The translations under genes and the position numbers were made by a program. The notes below the pieces were generated by a model that was not told the DNA's origin, ran no database searches, and was given only the letters and a program-made list of their open reading frames with translations. DNA of 64,000 bases, taken from Vicia villosa (taxonomy: Eukaryota > Streptophyta > Magnoliopsida > Fabales > Fabaceae). Position 1 is the stretch's first letter, and each line of letters starts with the position of its first letter. Positions 21,979 to 33,741 of the stretch are shown here, one piece after another. The stretch lies in assembly GCF_029867415.1 (NCBI RefSeq), contig NC_081185.1:38448766-38512765 (forward strand). Direction: 5' to 3'.

Positions 21979-23185
21979 TGTTAGAACAAGATTTGTTCTG
22001 ATCAATTATCTTAGTTTTGATGATAACAATAATATGAATTTTGCTTAAGATAATATGGTACTCTAATCCAATGCAATTTCCTTTTCAGGAAATATATAAA
22101 GAGTATGCATAATTCAGCGCTCAGAAGCTTTGTCTCAAAGGGTTCAGCATGCAACACCAGAACATGGTCTGGCAAGACATCAGAAGATGGTCGAAGCAGA
22201 ATCAGAACATGGGTCTATGGAAGCATCAGAAGAACATGAGATCAGAAGCACTGAAGTTCTGATGGTATCACGCTCAGAAGCACTTCAAGGTCAGAAGATC
22301 AGAAGATGCTTTGCACCAAGCTGTTTGACTCTGATGATATTCAAACGTTGTATTCACAAACATCAGATCAGAAGGAAGTACAAGTGGCAAGCTACGCTGA
22401 CTGACAAAAGGAACGTTAAAAGCTATTATAGGCAACGTCAGTAGACACAGCGTGAACAAGGCTCGAGGTAGTTGACAAAAGCATATAACATTAAATGCGA
22501 TGCTGTACGGAACACGCAAAGCATTAAATGCACTCAACGGTCATCTTCTCCAACGCCTATAAATATGAAGTTCTGATGAGAAGCAAGGTTAACGATCCTG
22601 AACAAAAACAACTCATATTAACTTGCTGAAACTCTGTTCTATTCAAAGCTCAGAATCTTCATCTTCATCAAAGCTCACTACATTGCTGTTGTAATATATT
22701 AGTGAGATTAAGCTTAAACGTTAAGAGAAATATCACAGTTTGTGATTATAGCTTTTAAGAAGCAATTGTAATACTCTTAGAATTGATTACATTAAGTTGT
22801 AAGGAACTAGAGTGATCGTGTGGATCAGAATACTCTAGGAAGTCTTAGAGGTTATCTAAGCAGGTTGTAACTAGAGTGATCGTGTGGATCAGAATACTCT
22901 AGAAAGTCTTAGAGGGTATCTAAGCAGTTGTTCCTGGAGTGATCAGTGTGTGATCAGAAGACTCTGGAAGACTTAGTTGCTGACTAAGTGGAGAACCATT
23001 GTAATCCGTGCGATTAGTGGATTAAATCCTCAGTTGAGGTAAATCATCTCTGCGGGGGTGGACTGGAGTAGTTTAGTTAACAACGAACCAGGATAAAAAT
23101 AACTGTGCAATTTATTTTTATCTGTCAAGTTTTAAAGTTACACTTATTCAAACCCCCCACTTTCTAAGTGTTTTTCTATCCTTCA
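21979..23185 (+). repeat. Sire-1 3' LTR
   Basis: 1207 bp, same length as the 5' copy and differing at about five positions by eye. TATA box copy at 22558-22565. It follows the AAAAAGGGGGAGAT tract directly. Confidence 0.93.
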
Positions 23186-23190
23186 AGGTT

Positions 23191-24950
23191 CACTGGCCAA
23201 TGGGAATTGGTGAGAGATAGGAGACGTCTGACCCACCATTAAGGGCTTCCCACGCGTGCGTCAATGTTTCAAGCATCCATGTCATCATCTTCTCCACAAT
23301 TACCTGCGGATTTAGTTTGAGAAATTGCTGCGAATATACCTGCGAAATTTCCAAGGTTTTATGTTCATCTATGGCAGCGACCTAGAACCTGCGACAATCA
23401 AATGATTAATGAAAGCAAAGCGCCCAGATTGTCTTAAAAGCTTGCTACAGACTCAAAGGTGCCATCGTTTTGGGTAAACAAGGATTGGAGCATGGAAAAC
23501 GAAGCTTCCATCTTTGAAGCCCTAGTAATGGTGAATTCTTATCCTCACGTTAAAACTCTGAAACAATGGATCCACACCGTCCTAAACACTGCAACAAACA
23601 CATTAGAAGCAACGAAATTCCTGGAAACCCCTTAGATAACAAGATTCAATGATCACAACTTTGAATAAACATGAATGATATATAACATGGAGCTTACGTG
23701 ATGTGTTGATGATGTATCAACTTTTACTAACTCAAAATCACTTCAGGAAAAAGATTATGACCTTAGTTTAGTTTGAGGGTGGCTGCCACACAAGATCTCT
23801 TTTGCCCTAGTTTATGAGTTGTTTGTGACGTGAAACCCTAGCTCTCCCATGCCAATTTTTCGCCCTCTTCTAGTTTGATCTTGTTAAGTATATATAGGGG
23901 AATGAATTAGGGCAAACCATATGGGAAAGAAATCAAATCTTTGTTGGAGGGAAATTTGATGAAAAAAAAGTAATATATTCTTGCTATTTTTGGCATAACT
24001 TCTTTCCAATCACATTCACATGGTTCCTATTAATTTGGAGATTTGATTTTGGCTTGGAAAATAAGTTCTCACGGCTGAATCCAATCTTAGGTATTTTATT
24101 TCAATTTATTTTGATTTATATTGAATAAATATCAAAATAAATAAAAATAAAACCATGGTCATGCACCAATGACATTTCTTGGCCCTCAAGGTGTTTATTA
24201 GACCTTCATTTGACCAAAACAAAAACCATGCAAATTGATTCCTTTACTTTAGTTTTTTTTTTTTACTAAATTTATTTAGCATTTATTGGAATAAAATCTA
24301 AATAAATAAATAAAATAAAAATAAAAGAATCACAGAAGTATGAAAATGGTTTTAGAGGTCCTTATTAAGCTTATGATCATGTTTGAGATGAGAATCTTAG
24401 GCCCATTTGTTCAACAAATCCATTTTGCTCATATTGACTTCATGCATTTCACCAAAACTGACCAACTTCAAAAGACCATAACTCCCTCAATTTTTGTCGT
24501 ATGAATATGTTCTAGGACTTTTGGGAAAGCCCAAGATGTCCTCTACAAGCCACTTTGGAACATATTTTGCATTTGGATATTTTATCTTGACGATGTGGCT
24601 CCTGACAAAAAACTACTTTTTGCGAGCTTCTAGAAGGACCTATAAAGTTTTGGCTCATTTCTCTTAGGCGGGAGCATTTCTTGACCTTGGGCCCAACATC
24701 AAAGTTGTAGAGAATGAAATTTCCTTGAGAATAGGCGTTGTTTGGGAAATTTATGATAAAGTATGAAAGAGATATGATCAGTCAAAGTTGGGTATACTTT
24801 CTGAGCAATTGACTGGGCAATCCTAGGAATTGAAGCTTGAAACTTGAGGTGAGGATCCTTTGAATCATATGAGAGGCCATGGAATCCATTTGAGACATCA
24901 AAATCTGATCTTACTTTAAAAAGATCAAAACCCTAGTTGGAGTGCTGCTG
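23191..24950 (-). other. Central part of the Ogre-A LTR
   Basis: No gene. This non-coding LTR sequence is an imperfect reverse complement of the start of the solo LTR on its right; for example both hold the CTAGGGTTTTGATCTT and CCATGGCCTCTCATATG words in opposite orientation. Confidence 0.75.
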
Positions 24951-26971
24951 TTTAGTGTCATACCCCAAAATTTTCCCATCATATTTAATCATATTTCAGT
25001 CCATCTGACTTTCAAATGCTCAAAGATCTCCAATTGCTCAAAGCTACCTACCTCCTAAACGAATGCCTTTGAACTAGGGTTTTGATCTTCTCAAAGAGAA
25101 ATCAACTTCTGATACCTCAAGTGGACTCCATGGCCTCTCATATGCTCAAAAGGATCCTCATGCCAAGTTGCAAGCTTTGATTCACAAGATTGATTAATCA
25201 AAAGTTCAAATGGTCAACAGTCGACTAATTTGACCTAAAAGTCAACTGTGGTCAAAGTGCAGTCAAAATTCCTGATTTTTGGTCAACATCCTCATTTGGA
25301 AGTATAATTCATTATTTGATCAAGGGTTGATCATGATTCATCAAGAAATGATCAAAAATCAACAAAACCTAAAGTTTCTAAATTAGGGTTTCATAGGAAA
25401 AAGTCAACCGGACTTTGACCAGCCACATCTCTCTCATACTTTCTCAAAAATTCCTCAACCAAAGCTCATTCTCAAGGAAATTGAATTCTCTACAACTTTG
25501 ATGTTGGGTCCAAGATCCAGAAATGCTTCTGCATAAGAGATATAGGCCAAAACATTACAGGTCCTTCAAGAAGATCGCAAAAAAGCCGTTTTCTTCCAGG
25601 AGCAATATCATCAAGATAAAATCCTCAAATGGAAAATATGTTCCAAAGTGGCTTGTAGAGGGCATCTTGGGCTTTCCAAAAAGTCCTATATCATCTCCAT
25701 ATGATAAAATTTGAATGAGTTATGGTTTGCACAAGTTGGTCGATTTTGAGAAATTACACTTCATGCAAAATATAGAATTTTGATAGTTTGAGTTCTTGGG
25801 CCTAAGTTTTGGATTTCAAACATATCCATGGACCATACCAAGACTTATAAACCTATTTATTTTATTTTTATGATATTTATTTCATTTATTTGAATTTTAT
25901 TCATTTAAATGTTAAATAAATTAAGTAAAAATATGAAATAATTAGATTTTATCAAAAGAATGATTTCCCAATCAAATCCAATCATCCAAACATGATTAAT
26001 ATGAATTAAATTTCGTGCAAAAGGGATTGGAAAAGATTGAAAACAATAAAATCCAAAAATAGCAAATTTTCACATTATTTTTCAATCAAATAGTTTTCTT
26101 TGAACATGATGTCCAAGCCCACAATTTAAACCTAATTCTCCTCTTATATATACACAAGTAAACTGCTGCATGAGGGGAGAACAAAAAAGGGAGATAAGAC
26201 ACTAGGGTTTGCCACTTCAAAAAACTCAAGAATAGGAAAATTTGCATCTCTTGTTCCAAGCATCCTCAGGATTTTTTAATCGTCCAATTATCTCCATAAG
26301 GTAATTCAGAGTGAGAACACATCGTTGTTTAAGCTATATAGCATCTATATTGAACATATCAACTTTGCATATTCATGCATGCTTTTTGATTGATTATATC
26401 TCATGAACCATCATGTTTTATTTGAATTTGACATTGTTGTTGAGTTTGTGGAGTGATTTGGGGAAGAACTGAACCATCATGCATAAGAAGGGAGGCCGAA
26501 ATCCCAAATCGCCATGACTAGGGCAAGATGAAGCTTCATCACCATATCCATGTTTTCAACGCGTTTTAAGGCAAACCAGTTCATATTCGTAATCAGGGAC
26601 TGTTTTCCATGCAATTTGGGCTGTTTGTTTTCTTGTCTCGAATGCTCTTCGCGGTTGCTCCATGTGCAGGTATGGCTATGAAGGTTTCGTAGTCAATTTT
26701 TTGCAGCAGAATGGGAGCAAATCCGTAGCTAATTATTTGATGAAGATGATGAATAGAGACGTGAAGCATGGACCGCACGCGTATCCTATTTTATTGGTCA
26801 GTCAAAAAATCAGTTTCCTCTCACCACTTTTGATTGGATGCAAGTGCAGCATGTGGGCCCTGGTTTGACCTTGTTTTGAATTCCCCAATTAAAACGTTTT
26901 ATTCATATAATATGTATTCGAGGTATTTGATTTATGACTAACAAGTAACAGCACAAGTGGCAGGGGAGCTA

Positions 26972-28231
26972 TGTAAGTATAAGAGTGCGCCTAAGAGGGG
27001 GGGGGGGGGTGAATTAGGTTTTTAAAAATAATCGGTTTTATGAGAATGTTTTTACTAACTTTTTTTGTTAAGTATTTGAAGGCTTTTGATGGTTTGTATC
27101 TTTATCTTGGTAATGGTGATGAAAGCGGTAAATGCGGAAAGATAAAGAACACAACGATATATACTAGTTCCCCTCACAATCCGAGAGTACTCCAGTCCCC
27201 TTTCAAACACGAAAGAGATTTCACTATAGTTAGATTTATTGTACAAGCCTATGCCTACTATCTAACCTATAGGGTGATCAAAGGTTCTTAACACCTTTAA
27301 GATCAAACAACACTAATGTGAATGAAGAACAATCCTCTTCAAACACAATACTTACTTCCAACAATCCTGGATAGTAAGGAAAAATAATTTTTGAATGATA
27401 CAAGAATTTATGAAGATGAATAATATATCAATCTTGGATTGATCTTCCCTTTCAAGCATATAATTCCTTTTAATGATAAACAAGTGTTCAATGGATGTAT
27501 GATATGAAACTTTGGTATTTGAGTGAAAGTTGTATGAACAAAGTTTCAAATAAAAATGAAGTATGGACACTTGATGATTTTTGTGAAAGATATGGACACT
27601 TGAATTGTTTGAATTATTTGAATGAAAGAGGTGAAGAATAAAATCTAAAAATCTGAAATATATAGCCTCTAAGACACCTTTACAAATGGTTATTTTGTAT
27701 GGAAGGATGCAAGAATAAAAGATGAAGAGGTACCTTTTGAAGAATGAAAAGAATTCTGAATTTTCAAAAAAATTCACGTGGGAACCGGTTCCCTTAAAAC
27801 AGAACCCGGGTTCCCTATATGCAACGTTAAAAAAATTTGAAAATTTGAACTGGGGAACCGGTTCCCAGAATGTGGAACTCGGTTCCTGGACATGATGAAG
27901 CGCAAATATGCTGGGCAGTGGGATCTGGGAACCGGTTCCTCCAAACTGGAACTCGGTTCCCACATGCAAAAAATGCCAAAAACTCATTTTTAATGGCTTG
28001 AATGATTTTCTAATGATTTGCAAATATTATGGAACATGTATGAATGTTTGAGAACACTTGTTTATGCATCAAGAGAGTTGTATATTATATACCTTAATAT
28101 CTTTGATCAATGAAGTTTAAACTCTTTTGAAATACTTGAATCTTTATGCTTTCATATGAATTGATCCATTCCTTTTGCAATTGAGATCTTGTCTTCATCA
28201 AAACCAAATTGTAGAAAAAATTGTCTTCACA
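26972..28231 (-). repeat. Sire-4 3' LTR
   Basis: Minus-strand reading TGTGAAGAC...CTTACA. It has three palindrome pairs (27781-27960) and the poly-G/C tract near its U5 end. A purine tract (AAAAAGGGGGAGAA on the minus strand) abuts its start at 28232. Confidence 0.92.
27781..27960 (-). repeat. Three spaced palindrome pairs in the Sire-4 LTR
   Basis: GGAACCGGTTCC at 27781, 27855 and 27928, each followed after exactly eight bases by a GGAACCCGGGTTCC or GGAACTCGGTTCC word (first base changed in the first pair). The same three pairs recur in the other LTR at about 36358-36537. Confidence 0.85.
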
Positions 28232-28332
28232 TTCTCCCCCTTTTTGATGATGACAAAATACTTGAAATTGGTAGAATGGTGATGTTTCTTTAACATTTGG
28301 ATCTTCTCCCCCTAAAACAAAGCTCCCCCTTA

Positions 28333-28432
28333 ATATGATAATTGATGCTTTGCTTGAGTCCATTCTTTTATTGAAGATTTGCATATGATAATTGATGCTT
28401 TGCTTGAGTCCATTTTTTTTATTGAAGATTTG
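28333..28432 (-). repeat. Two-copy 50-bp tandem duplication in Sire-4 3' region
   Basis: ATATGATAATTGATGCTTTG and the following 30 bases are repeated once, differing mainly in a T-run length. It lies between ORF3 and the 3' LTR among several CTCCCCCT (polypurine-tract-like) words at 28235, 28307, 28323 and 28500. Confidence 0.8.
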
Positions 28433-28763
28433 CTTGCTACAAATTGTTAGAGAAACATACAAACATACATGTGCACATATATAGTATATATATAATTCTT
28501 CTCCCCCTTTGTCATTAGCAAAAAGGAATGGGAAAGAAGATGAAAGATAGAAAATATCATGTATGATAATAGAAATAAAAGTTAACACATAGAAATAATG
28601 ATTAAAAGAACACACCATAAGTCTTACAATATAGAAATTGAAACTTAATAAAACACAACATAGAAAATTAAACCATAGTACAAACTAGAAATGCATAAAC
28701 GAAATAGGACATTAAACGGAAAATACATATAAATTGAAAGGAAACAAATTAGACACATAATGC

Positions 28764-29876
28764 TCATTCATCATCCATGCCATCAATCCCTTCATCATCT
28801 TGGCCTTGACCACCATTATCCTCTTGATTGGGTTGGTTATGGTATTGGAGGATTTGAGCAAATTGTTGGCGAAAGAAGGCATTTTCCGCTTGTTGTTCTT
28901 GATAGTGATTAGCAATGGTGGTTTCAATAGAACAGAATTTGTTGAAGACTATATCCAAAGTAGCTCCTCCTTCCGGAATGGGTGGTGGAAGGTCATCATC
29001 CTTGTAAACAAAAGTTCCGTCCAAGGCTAAGACAATACCGGTATTCTTGAGAGCGGTTTTGTCATTGATCTCACATTCCCTTGGAGTCATAGGTAAAGAA
29101 GGTTGATTCTTAAGGTTCACACCAGCAGCTTTCATGATATGTGTAATGGGTCTACTATAAGGTAAACCACCACTCAAATGTTGAAGCCTATGCATGTGGA
29201 GCAACATTGTGACAGCCCAATTGATTTGAATGTTATTCTTGACACCATAAAGCACTTAAAGTTCTACCTCATTAACACGGGAGTGATTAGAATGTTTTGG
29301 GAGCAAAACATAGGCAAGGATGAAGTGGAGCATTCTCTCATTAACCGGAAAGTTTGATCCAAACATATTAAACTTTGAGGATAGAGGGTTTTGTTGTGTT
29401 ACGGAAGCGGTTTGGGATGGTCGGATCATATCTAAAAAGCTTTGTGTTTTGCTAAAGCCTTCTCACTCGGGTGTATAACCGGCAACCAAAACTTGGCCGG
29501 TAGTAGGGATTCCTAAGCAATTACCAAAAGAAGCAACATCCATCCTAATAGTTTTGTTACGAACCGAAGAAGTGAGCTTAATTTCTTCTAGGTTAGATAA
29601 ATCATTACCAAACACAATAGTCAAATTATCATAGAACTCCTTAACCAAATCCGGATATATTTTGCCATAATCACTTACAAAATCATAAACCCCTTGATAT
29701 CTTAGTTTTTCCGGAAATATAAAACTATGAGAAGGAAAGGTTTCAAGGTTACCATATTTTGAAATCAAGAGAGGCCTATTCCGAATGTTAAGCTTTGGAT
29801 TCTTTGGAAGAGGTTGTTCATCAAAATCATTCCTTGCCTTTTTCTTTCCCTTTGATGCTCTTGATGAAGAAGCCAT
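28764..29876 (-). pseudogene. Sire-4 ORF3, broken by two in-frame stops
   Basis: About 370 codons in one frame. It starts MASSSRASKGKKKARNDF with a basic N-terminus and carries YPDLVKEFYDNL, matching the ORF3 domain of the other Sireviruses (YPDLVKEFWAHA in Sire-1). A TGA at 29463-29465 and a TAA at 29256-29258 interrupt it. The C-terminus is Gln-rich then very acidic (DDEGIDGMDDE). It stands in the same place after pol as the Sire-1 ORF3 but is much shorter. Confidence 0.75.
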
Positions 29877-30522
29877 GGATGAAGCTTTTTGAAAGTTAGG
29901 GTTTGAGAAGGGGATTTTCGGATTTGAGTTTATGGAGAGTTTTGTGATATGAGTTTTGGATATGTGAGAGTATATATAGGAGATTGGATGAGTGGGTTTT
30001 AATTTTGGTGGAGTAAAGGCTTGATTTAGTGGGTTTTAATGGTAGTGGAGGAAGGTTGAAGAAGATGAGTAGTGTAGTCAAGAGTGAGATGAATGAGTTT
30101 GAATGTGAAATAAAGTAGGTCAAAGTTAGGTTGAATGGAGTGAATGAGAATGAGTTATGAGAAAGAGTGAAATAAATTCAAAATAGGAGACAAGTTATGA
30201 TACATAGAGAGAAGAGAAGGGGACAAGTTATGACATAGGAATAAAGACAAGGGAACATAAAAGAAAAGAGAATATGTCATATAGAAAGAAGAGAGAGTTA
30301 TCACATGTAGCAAAAAAAAGCAAAAATAATAAAAAAGTTACGCAGGAACCGGTTCCCCCTTTTGGGAACCCGGGTTCCAGCCTTTAAGCATGCGTAAAAA
30401 ACTGGCAGACTAGACTAGGAACCGGTTCCCCCTTTTGGGAACCCGGGTTCCTTAACTAAAAAAGCTAAAAAATGCATAGAAAGAAGCATTTTACACATAG
30501 AAAACCATAGACATTATTGCTA

Positions 30523-30569
<47 letters not shown>

Positions 30570-30615
30570 TAAAATATTAATCATATGTGTACCTTTATTT
30601 TTACCAAATGAAGAA
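29877..30615 (-). other. Sire-4 spacer between pol and ORF3
   Basis: Non-coding. It holds two palindrome pairs at 30345-30378 and 30418-30451 (each GGAACCGGTTCC, eight bases CCCTTTTG, GGAACCCGGGTTCC) and a long TA microsatellite. A purine-rich (plus strand) stretch precedes ORF3. Confidence 0.75.
30524..30567. repeat. TA dinucleotide microsatellite
   Basis: An uninterrupted run of about 22 TA units between the end of Sire-4 pol and the palindrome pairs. Likely length-variable between individuals. Confidence 0.95.
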
Positions 30616-33600
30616 TCATATATCTTTTTCATCTAAAATTCTAAGTTCTCGCCGAATTTTGTAAAAAGGTTCTTTTGCGAGTGGTTTGGTGAAGATATCC
30701 GCAAGTTGGTTATGAGTATCCACAAATGTTACTTCGACATCTCCTTGAAGGACATGGTCTCGGAGAAAATGATGTCGAATGTCTATGTGTTTGGTTCTAG
30801 AATGCATGACCGGATTTTTTGTAATATTAATTGCACTTGTGTTGTCGCATCGAAGAGGAATGCATCCGAGATCAAGTCCGTAGTCACAAAGTTGTTGCTT
30901 AAGCCAAAGAATTTGTGCACAACAACTACCCGCTGCTATGTATTCCGCTTCGGCCGTGCTAAGAGCAACACATGCTTGCTTTTTACAAGCCCATGATACT
31001 AATGCATTTCCAAGAATGTGACAGGTACCACTTGTGCTTTTACGATCAGTTTTACAACCTGCATAATCCGCGTCAGAATAACCAATTAAATTGCACACAC
31101 TACCTTTAGGATACCATAAGCCAACGTTGGTCGTTCCTTTGAGATACTTCATGATCCTTTTAACCGCCATAAGATGTGATTCCTTTGGATTTGCTTGAAA
31201 GCGAGCACAAAGACAAACACTAAACATTATGTCAGGACGGCTTGCCGTCAAATATAATAAAGAACCAATCATACCTCGATACTTAGTAATATCAATTGGA
31301 GTACCGGATTCATCTTGATCAACATATGTACCGGAGCCCATTGGAGTATTCATTGCTTTGCAATTATCCATATCAAACTTCTTCAAAAGTTCTTTACAAT
31401 ATTTGGATTGATTGATAAAGATTCCATCATTGAGTTGCTTAATTTGTAGTCCAAGAAAGTAGTTCATCTTTCCCATCATAGACATCTCGAATTCTCCTTG
31501 CATCATCAATGAGAATTCCTCACACATTTCTTTGTTAGTCGATCCAAAAATGATATCATCAACATAGACTTGAACCAATAAAGTGTTACTCTTGATTTTC
31601 TTAATGAACAAAGTTTTATCAACCTTACCCTTTTCGAAACCCTTTTCACACAAAAAATTGCTAAGTCTATCATACCATGCTCTTGGTGCTTGCTTTAAGC
31701 CATAAAGAGCCTTTCTCAACTTAAAGACATGTGAAGGATTCTTGAAGTCTTCAAATCCCGGGGGTTGTTTGACATAGACTTCTTCATTAATGTAGCCATT
31801 TAAGAATGCGCTCTTGACGTCCATTTGATAAAGCTGAAAATTTAATGAACATGCATAAGCAAGTAAAAGACGAATAGCTTCTAACCTTGCAACCGGAGCA
31901 AATGTTTCTTCAAAGTCAATTCCTTCTTCTTGATTGTAACCTTGGGCCACCAATCTTGCTTTGTTTCGAACAATTATACCATTCTCATCAAGTTTGTTCT
32001 TAAACACCCATCGAGTACCTATGATATGTTTATTACTTGGTCTAGGAACAAGTTCCCAAACTTGATTTCTTTCGAATTGATTTAATTCTTCTTGCATTGC
32101 ATTTATCCATTGATCATCTCCTAAGGCTTCATCAACTTTGGAAGGTTCAATTTGAGAAACAAAAGCCATGTGTAAGCAAGCATCTTTGAGATTTAATCTT
32201 GTTGCAACTCCTTGACTAATATCACCAATAACTTTATCAATAGGATGATCTCTATGAGTTCTCCATTCTTTTGGTAGATCATTGGTGTTTGATTCTTGTT
32301 GTACACTTTCTTGTTGAACACTTTCTTGTTGAACACTTTCTTGTTGTACTTCCGGTGCCTTCACAATTGTATCATTTGAAGGTTCTTCCGGGGGTAAATC
32401 TAAAGGATCATCATCATCACAAACAACTATTTCCTCTTTGGAAGTGTTAGTCTCATCAAAAGATACATGCATAGATTCTTCAATAGTTAAAGTTCTTTTA
32501 TTATAAATTCTATATGCTTTACTAGAAAGAGAATAACCAAGAAATATACCTTCGTCGGATTTCTCATCAAACTTACCAAGATTGTCTTTGTCATTGTTTA
32601 GAACAAAGCACTTGCATCCAAAAATGTGAAAGTGAGCAATGTTTGGCTTTCTTCCTTTGAAGAGTTCATATGGAGTCTTCTTTAAGATAGGTCTAATGAT
32701 TACTCGATTTCCAACATAACATGCCGTACTAACCGCATCCGCCCAAAAATATTTAGGAAGATTTGCATCACTAAGCATTGTTCTTGCAAGTTCCACTAGA
32801 AACCTATTTTTCCTTTCGACTACTCCATTTTGTTGTGGAGTTCTTGGTGCTGAAAAATTATGAGAGATACCATGTTCTTCACAAAATTCTTCAAACGATG
32901 CATTTTGAAACTCTCCACCATGATCACTTCTTATGGATACAATCTTTAATGATTTTTCATTTTGGATTTGTTTTGCATACTTCTTAAAGGCTCTAAAAGC
33001 ATCACTTTTCTGCACAAGAAACAAAGTCCAAGAATATCTAGAATAATCATCAACAATAACTAAAGCGTATACATTACCTCCGAAGCTTCTTGTCCTTGAT
33101 GGACCAAATAGATCCATATGCAACAATTGAAGTGGTCTTGTTGTAGTCACCACATTCTTTGGTTTGAAAGATGATTTGGTTTGCTTTCCCTTTTGACATG
33201 CATCACATAATTTATCTTTGACAAACTTTATCTTAGGTAGGCCAATAACAAGATCATGTTTGGTTAATTTATTTAAATGATCCATATGAATATGGGCTGC
33301 TCTTTTATGCCATAACCATGATTCATTATTGTTTACCAAAAGACATTTTACTTTCAAAGATAAATCATTTAAAGAAATCATAAAAATGTTATTAATTCTT
33401 GTACCTTTGAGTTTTACCTCATTGGTGACTTCATCGATGATCAAGCATTCTTCCTTAGTGAATTTGATCTTGAAGCCTTTGTCACAAAGTTGGCTAATGC
33501 TTAGAAGATTATGCTTTAGTCCTTCAACATAAAGAACATCTTCAATGGATGTGAAAGGTGGTGCACCAACTTTGCCTTTGCCAAGAATTCTTCCCTTATT

Positions 33601-33723
33601 GTTGTCTCCATAAGTGACAAAGCCCTTGGCCTTTAACTTTAGATCTGAAAATTGGTTTAGGTCTCCCGTCATATGCTTTGAACAACCACTATCTAGATAC
33701 CATAGGTTTGAAGTGGTTTTCAA
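30616..33723 (-). CDS. pol: Sire-4 pol: protease, integrase, reverse transcriptase, RNase H
   Basis: About 1035 residues without a stop. Protease [11 protein letters not shown] (D11, S12, G13). Integrase zinc-binding region near 138-176 (CDACQKGK) and DD35E core with LHMDLFGP (D204), RSDHGGEF (D267) and GVVERKNR (E303). Four QQESV repeats lie near residue 470 in the linker. Reverse transcriptase has [11 protein letters not shown] and YVDDIIFG near 700. RNase H has YSDADYAG and [11 protein letters not shown], ending near DIFTKPLA. It acts in the virus-like particle to copy RNA and then integrate DNA. There is no ATG at the frame start. The frame is the same as gag, separated by TAA and TAG, so a gag-pol fusion would need readthrough of two stops, or the copy is defective. 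Confidence 0.92.
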   Translation of the reverse strand: MKTTSNLWYLDSGCSKHMTGDLNQFSDLKLKAKGFVTYGDNNKGRILGKGKVGAPPFTSIEDVLYVEGLKHNLLSISQLCDKGFKIKFTKEECLIIDEVTNEVKLKGTRINNIFMISLNDLSLKVKCLLVNNNESWLWHKRAAHIHMDHLNKLTKHDLVIGLPKIKFVKDKLCDACQKGKQTKSSFKPKNVVTTTRPLQLLHMDLFGPSRTRSFGGNVYALVIVDDYSRYSWTLFLVQKSDAFRAFKKYAKQIQNEKSLKIVSIRSDHGGEFQNASFEEFCEEHGISHNFSAPRTPQQNGVVERKNRFLVELARTMLSDANLPKYFWADAVSTACYVGNRVIIRPILKKTPYELFKGRKPNIAHFHIFGCKCFVLNNDKDNLGKFDEKSDEGIFLGYSLSSKAYRIYNKRTLTIEESMHVSFDETNTSKEEIVVCDDDDPLDLPPEEPSNDTIVKAPEVQQESVQQESVQQESVQQESNTNDLPKEWRTHRDHPIDKVIGDISQGVATRLNLKDACLHMAFVSQIEPSKVDEALGDDQWINAMQEELNQFERNQVWELVPRPSNKHIIGTRWVFKNKLDENGIIVRNKARLVAQGYNQEEGIDFEETFAPVARLEAIRLLLAYACSLNFQLYQMDVKSAFLNGYINEEVYVKQPPGFEDFKNPSHVFKLRKALYGLKQAPRAWYDRLSNFLCEKGFEKGKVDKTLFIKKIKSNTLLVQVYVDDIIFGSTNKEMCEEFSLMMQGEFEMSMMGKMNYFLGLQIKQLNDGIFINQSKYCKELLKKFDMDNCKAMNTPMGSGTYVDQDESGTPIDITKYRGMIGSLLYLTASRPDIMFSVCLCARFQANPKESHLMAVKRIMKYLKGTTNVGLWYPKGSVCNLIGYSDADYAGCKTDRKSTSGTCHILGNALVSWACKKQACVALSTAEAEYIAAGSCCAQILWLKQQLCDYGLDLGCIPLRCDNTSAINITKNPVMHSRTKHIDIRHHFLRDHVLQGDVEVTFVDTHNQLADIFTKPLAKEPFYKIRRELRILDEKDI

Positions 33724-33741
33724 GCAAACCTACAAAACAAA

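Larger units (their letters stand above)
14016..23185 (+). mobile_element. Sire-1: Sirevirus (Ty1/copia) with gag and ORF3 but no functional pol
   Basis: A 9170-bp element bounded by two 1207-bp LTRs (TGTTAG...CTTCA) and the 5-bp target duplication AGGTT (14011-14015, 23186-23190). I counted about five base differences between the LTRs by eye, so the insertion is young. Order: LTR, initiator-Met primer site, intact gag, pol relic, intact ORF3, long 3' untranslated region with a 70-bp tandem repeat and several polypurine tracts, LTR. The protease core is mutated, and integrase, reverse transcriptase and RNase H are absent. The element is therefore non-autonomous, and its young age implies mobilisation in trans. 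It sits inside the Ogre-A LTR. Confidence 0.93.

Noticed and set aside
27352..28023. 223-codon minus-strand ORF, repeated at 35929-36600
   Set aside because: It lies wholly within the Sire-4 LTRs, its EPVP-type repeats are just the translated palindromes, and it has no recognisable domain.
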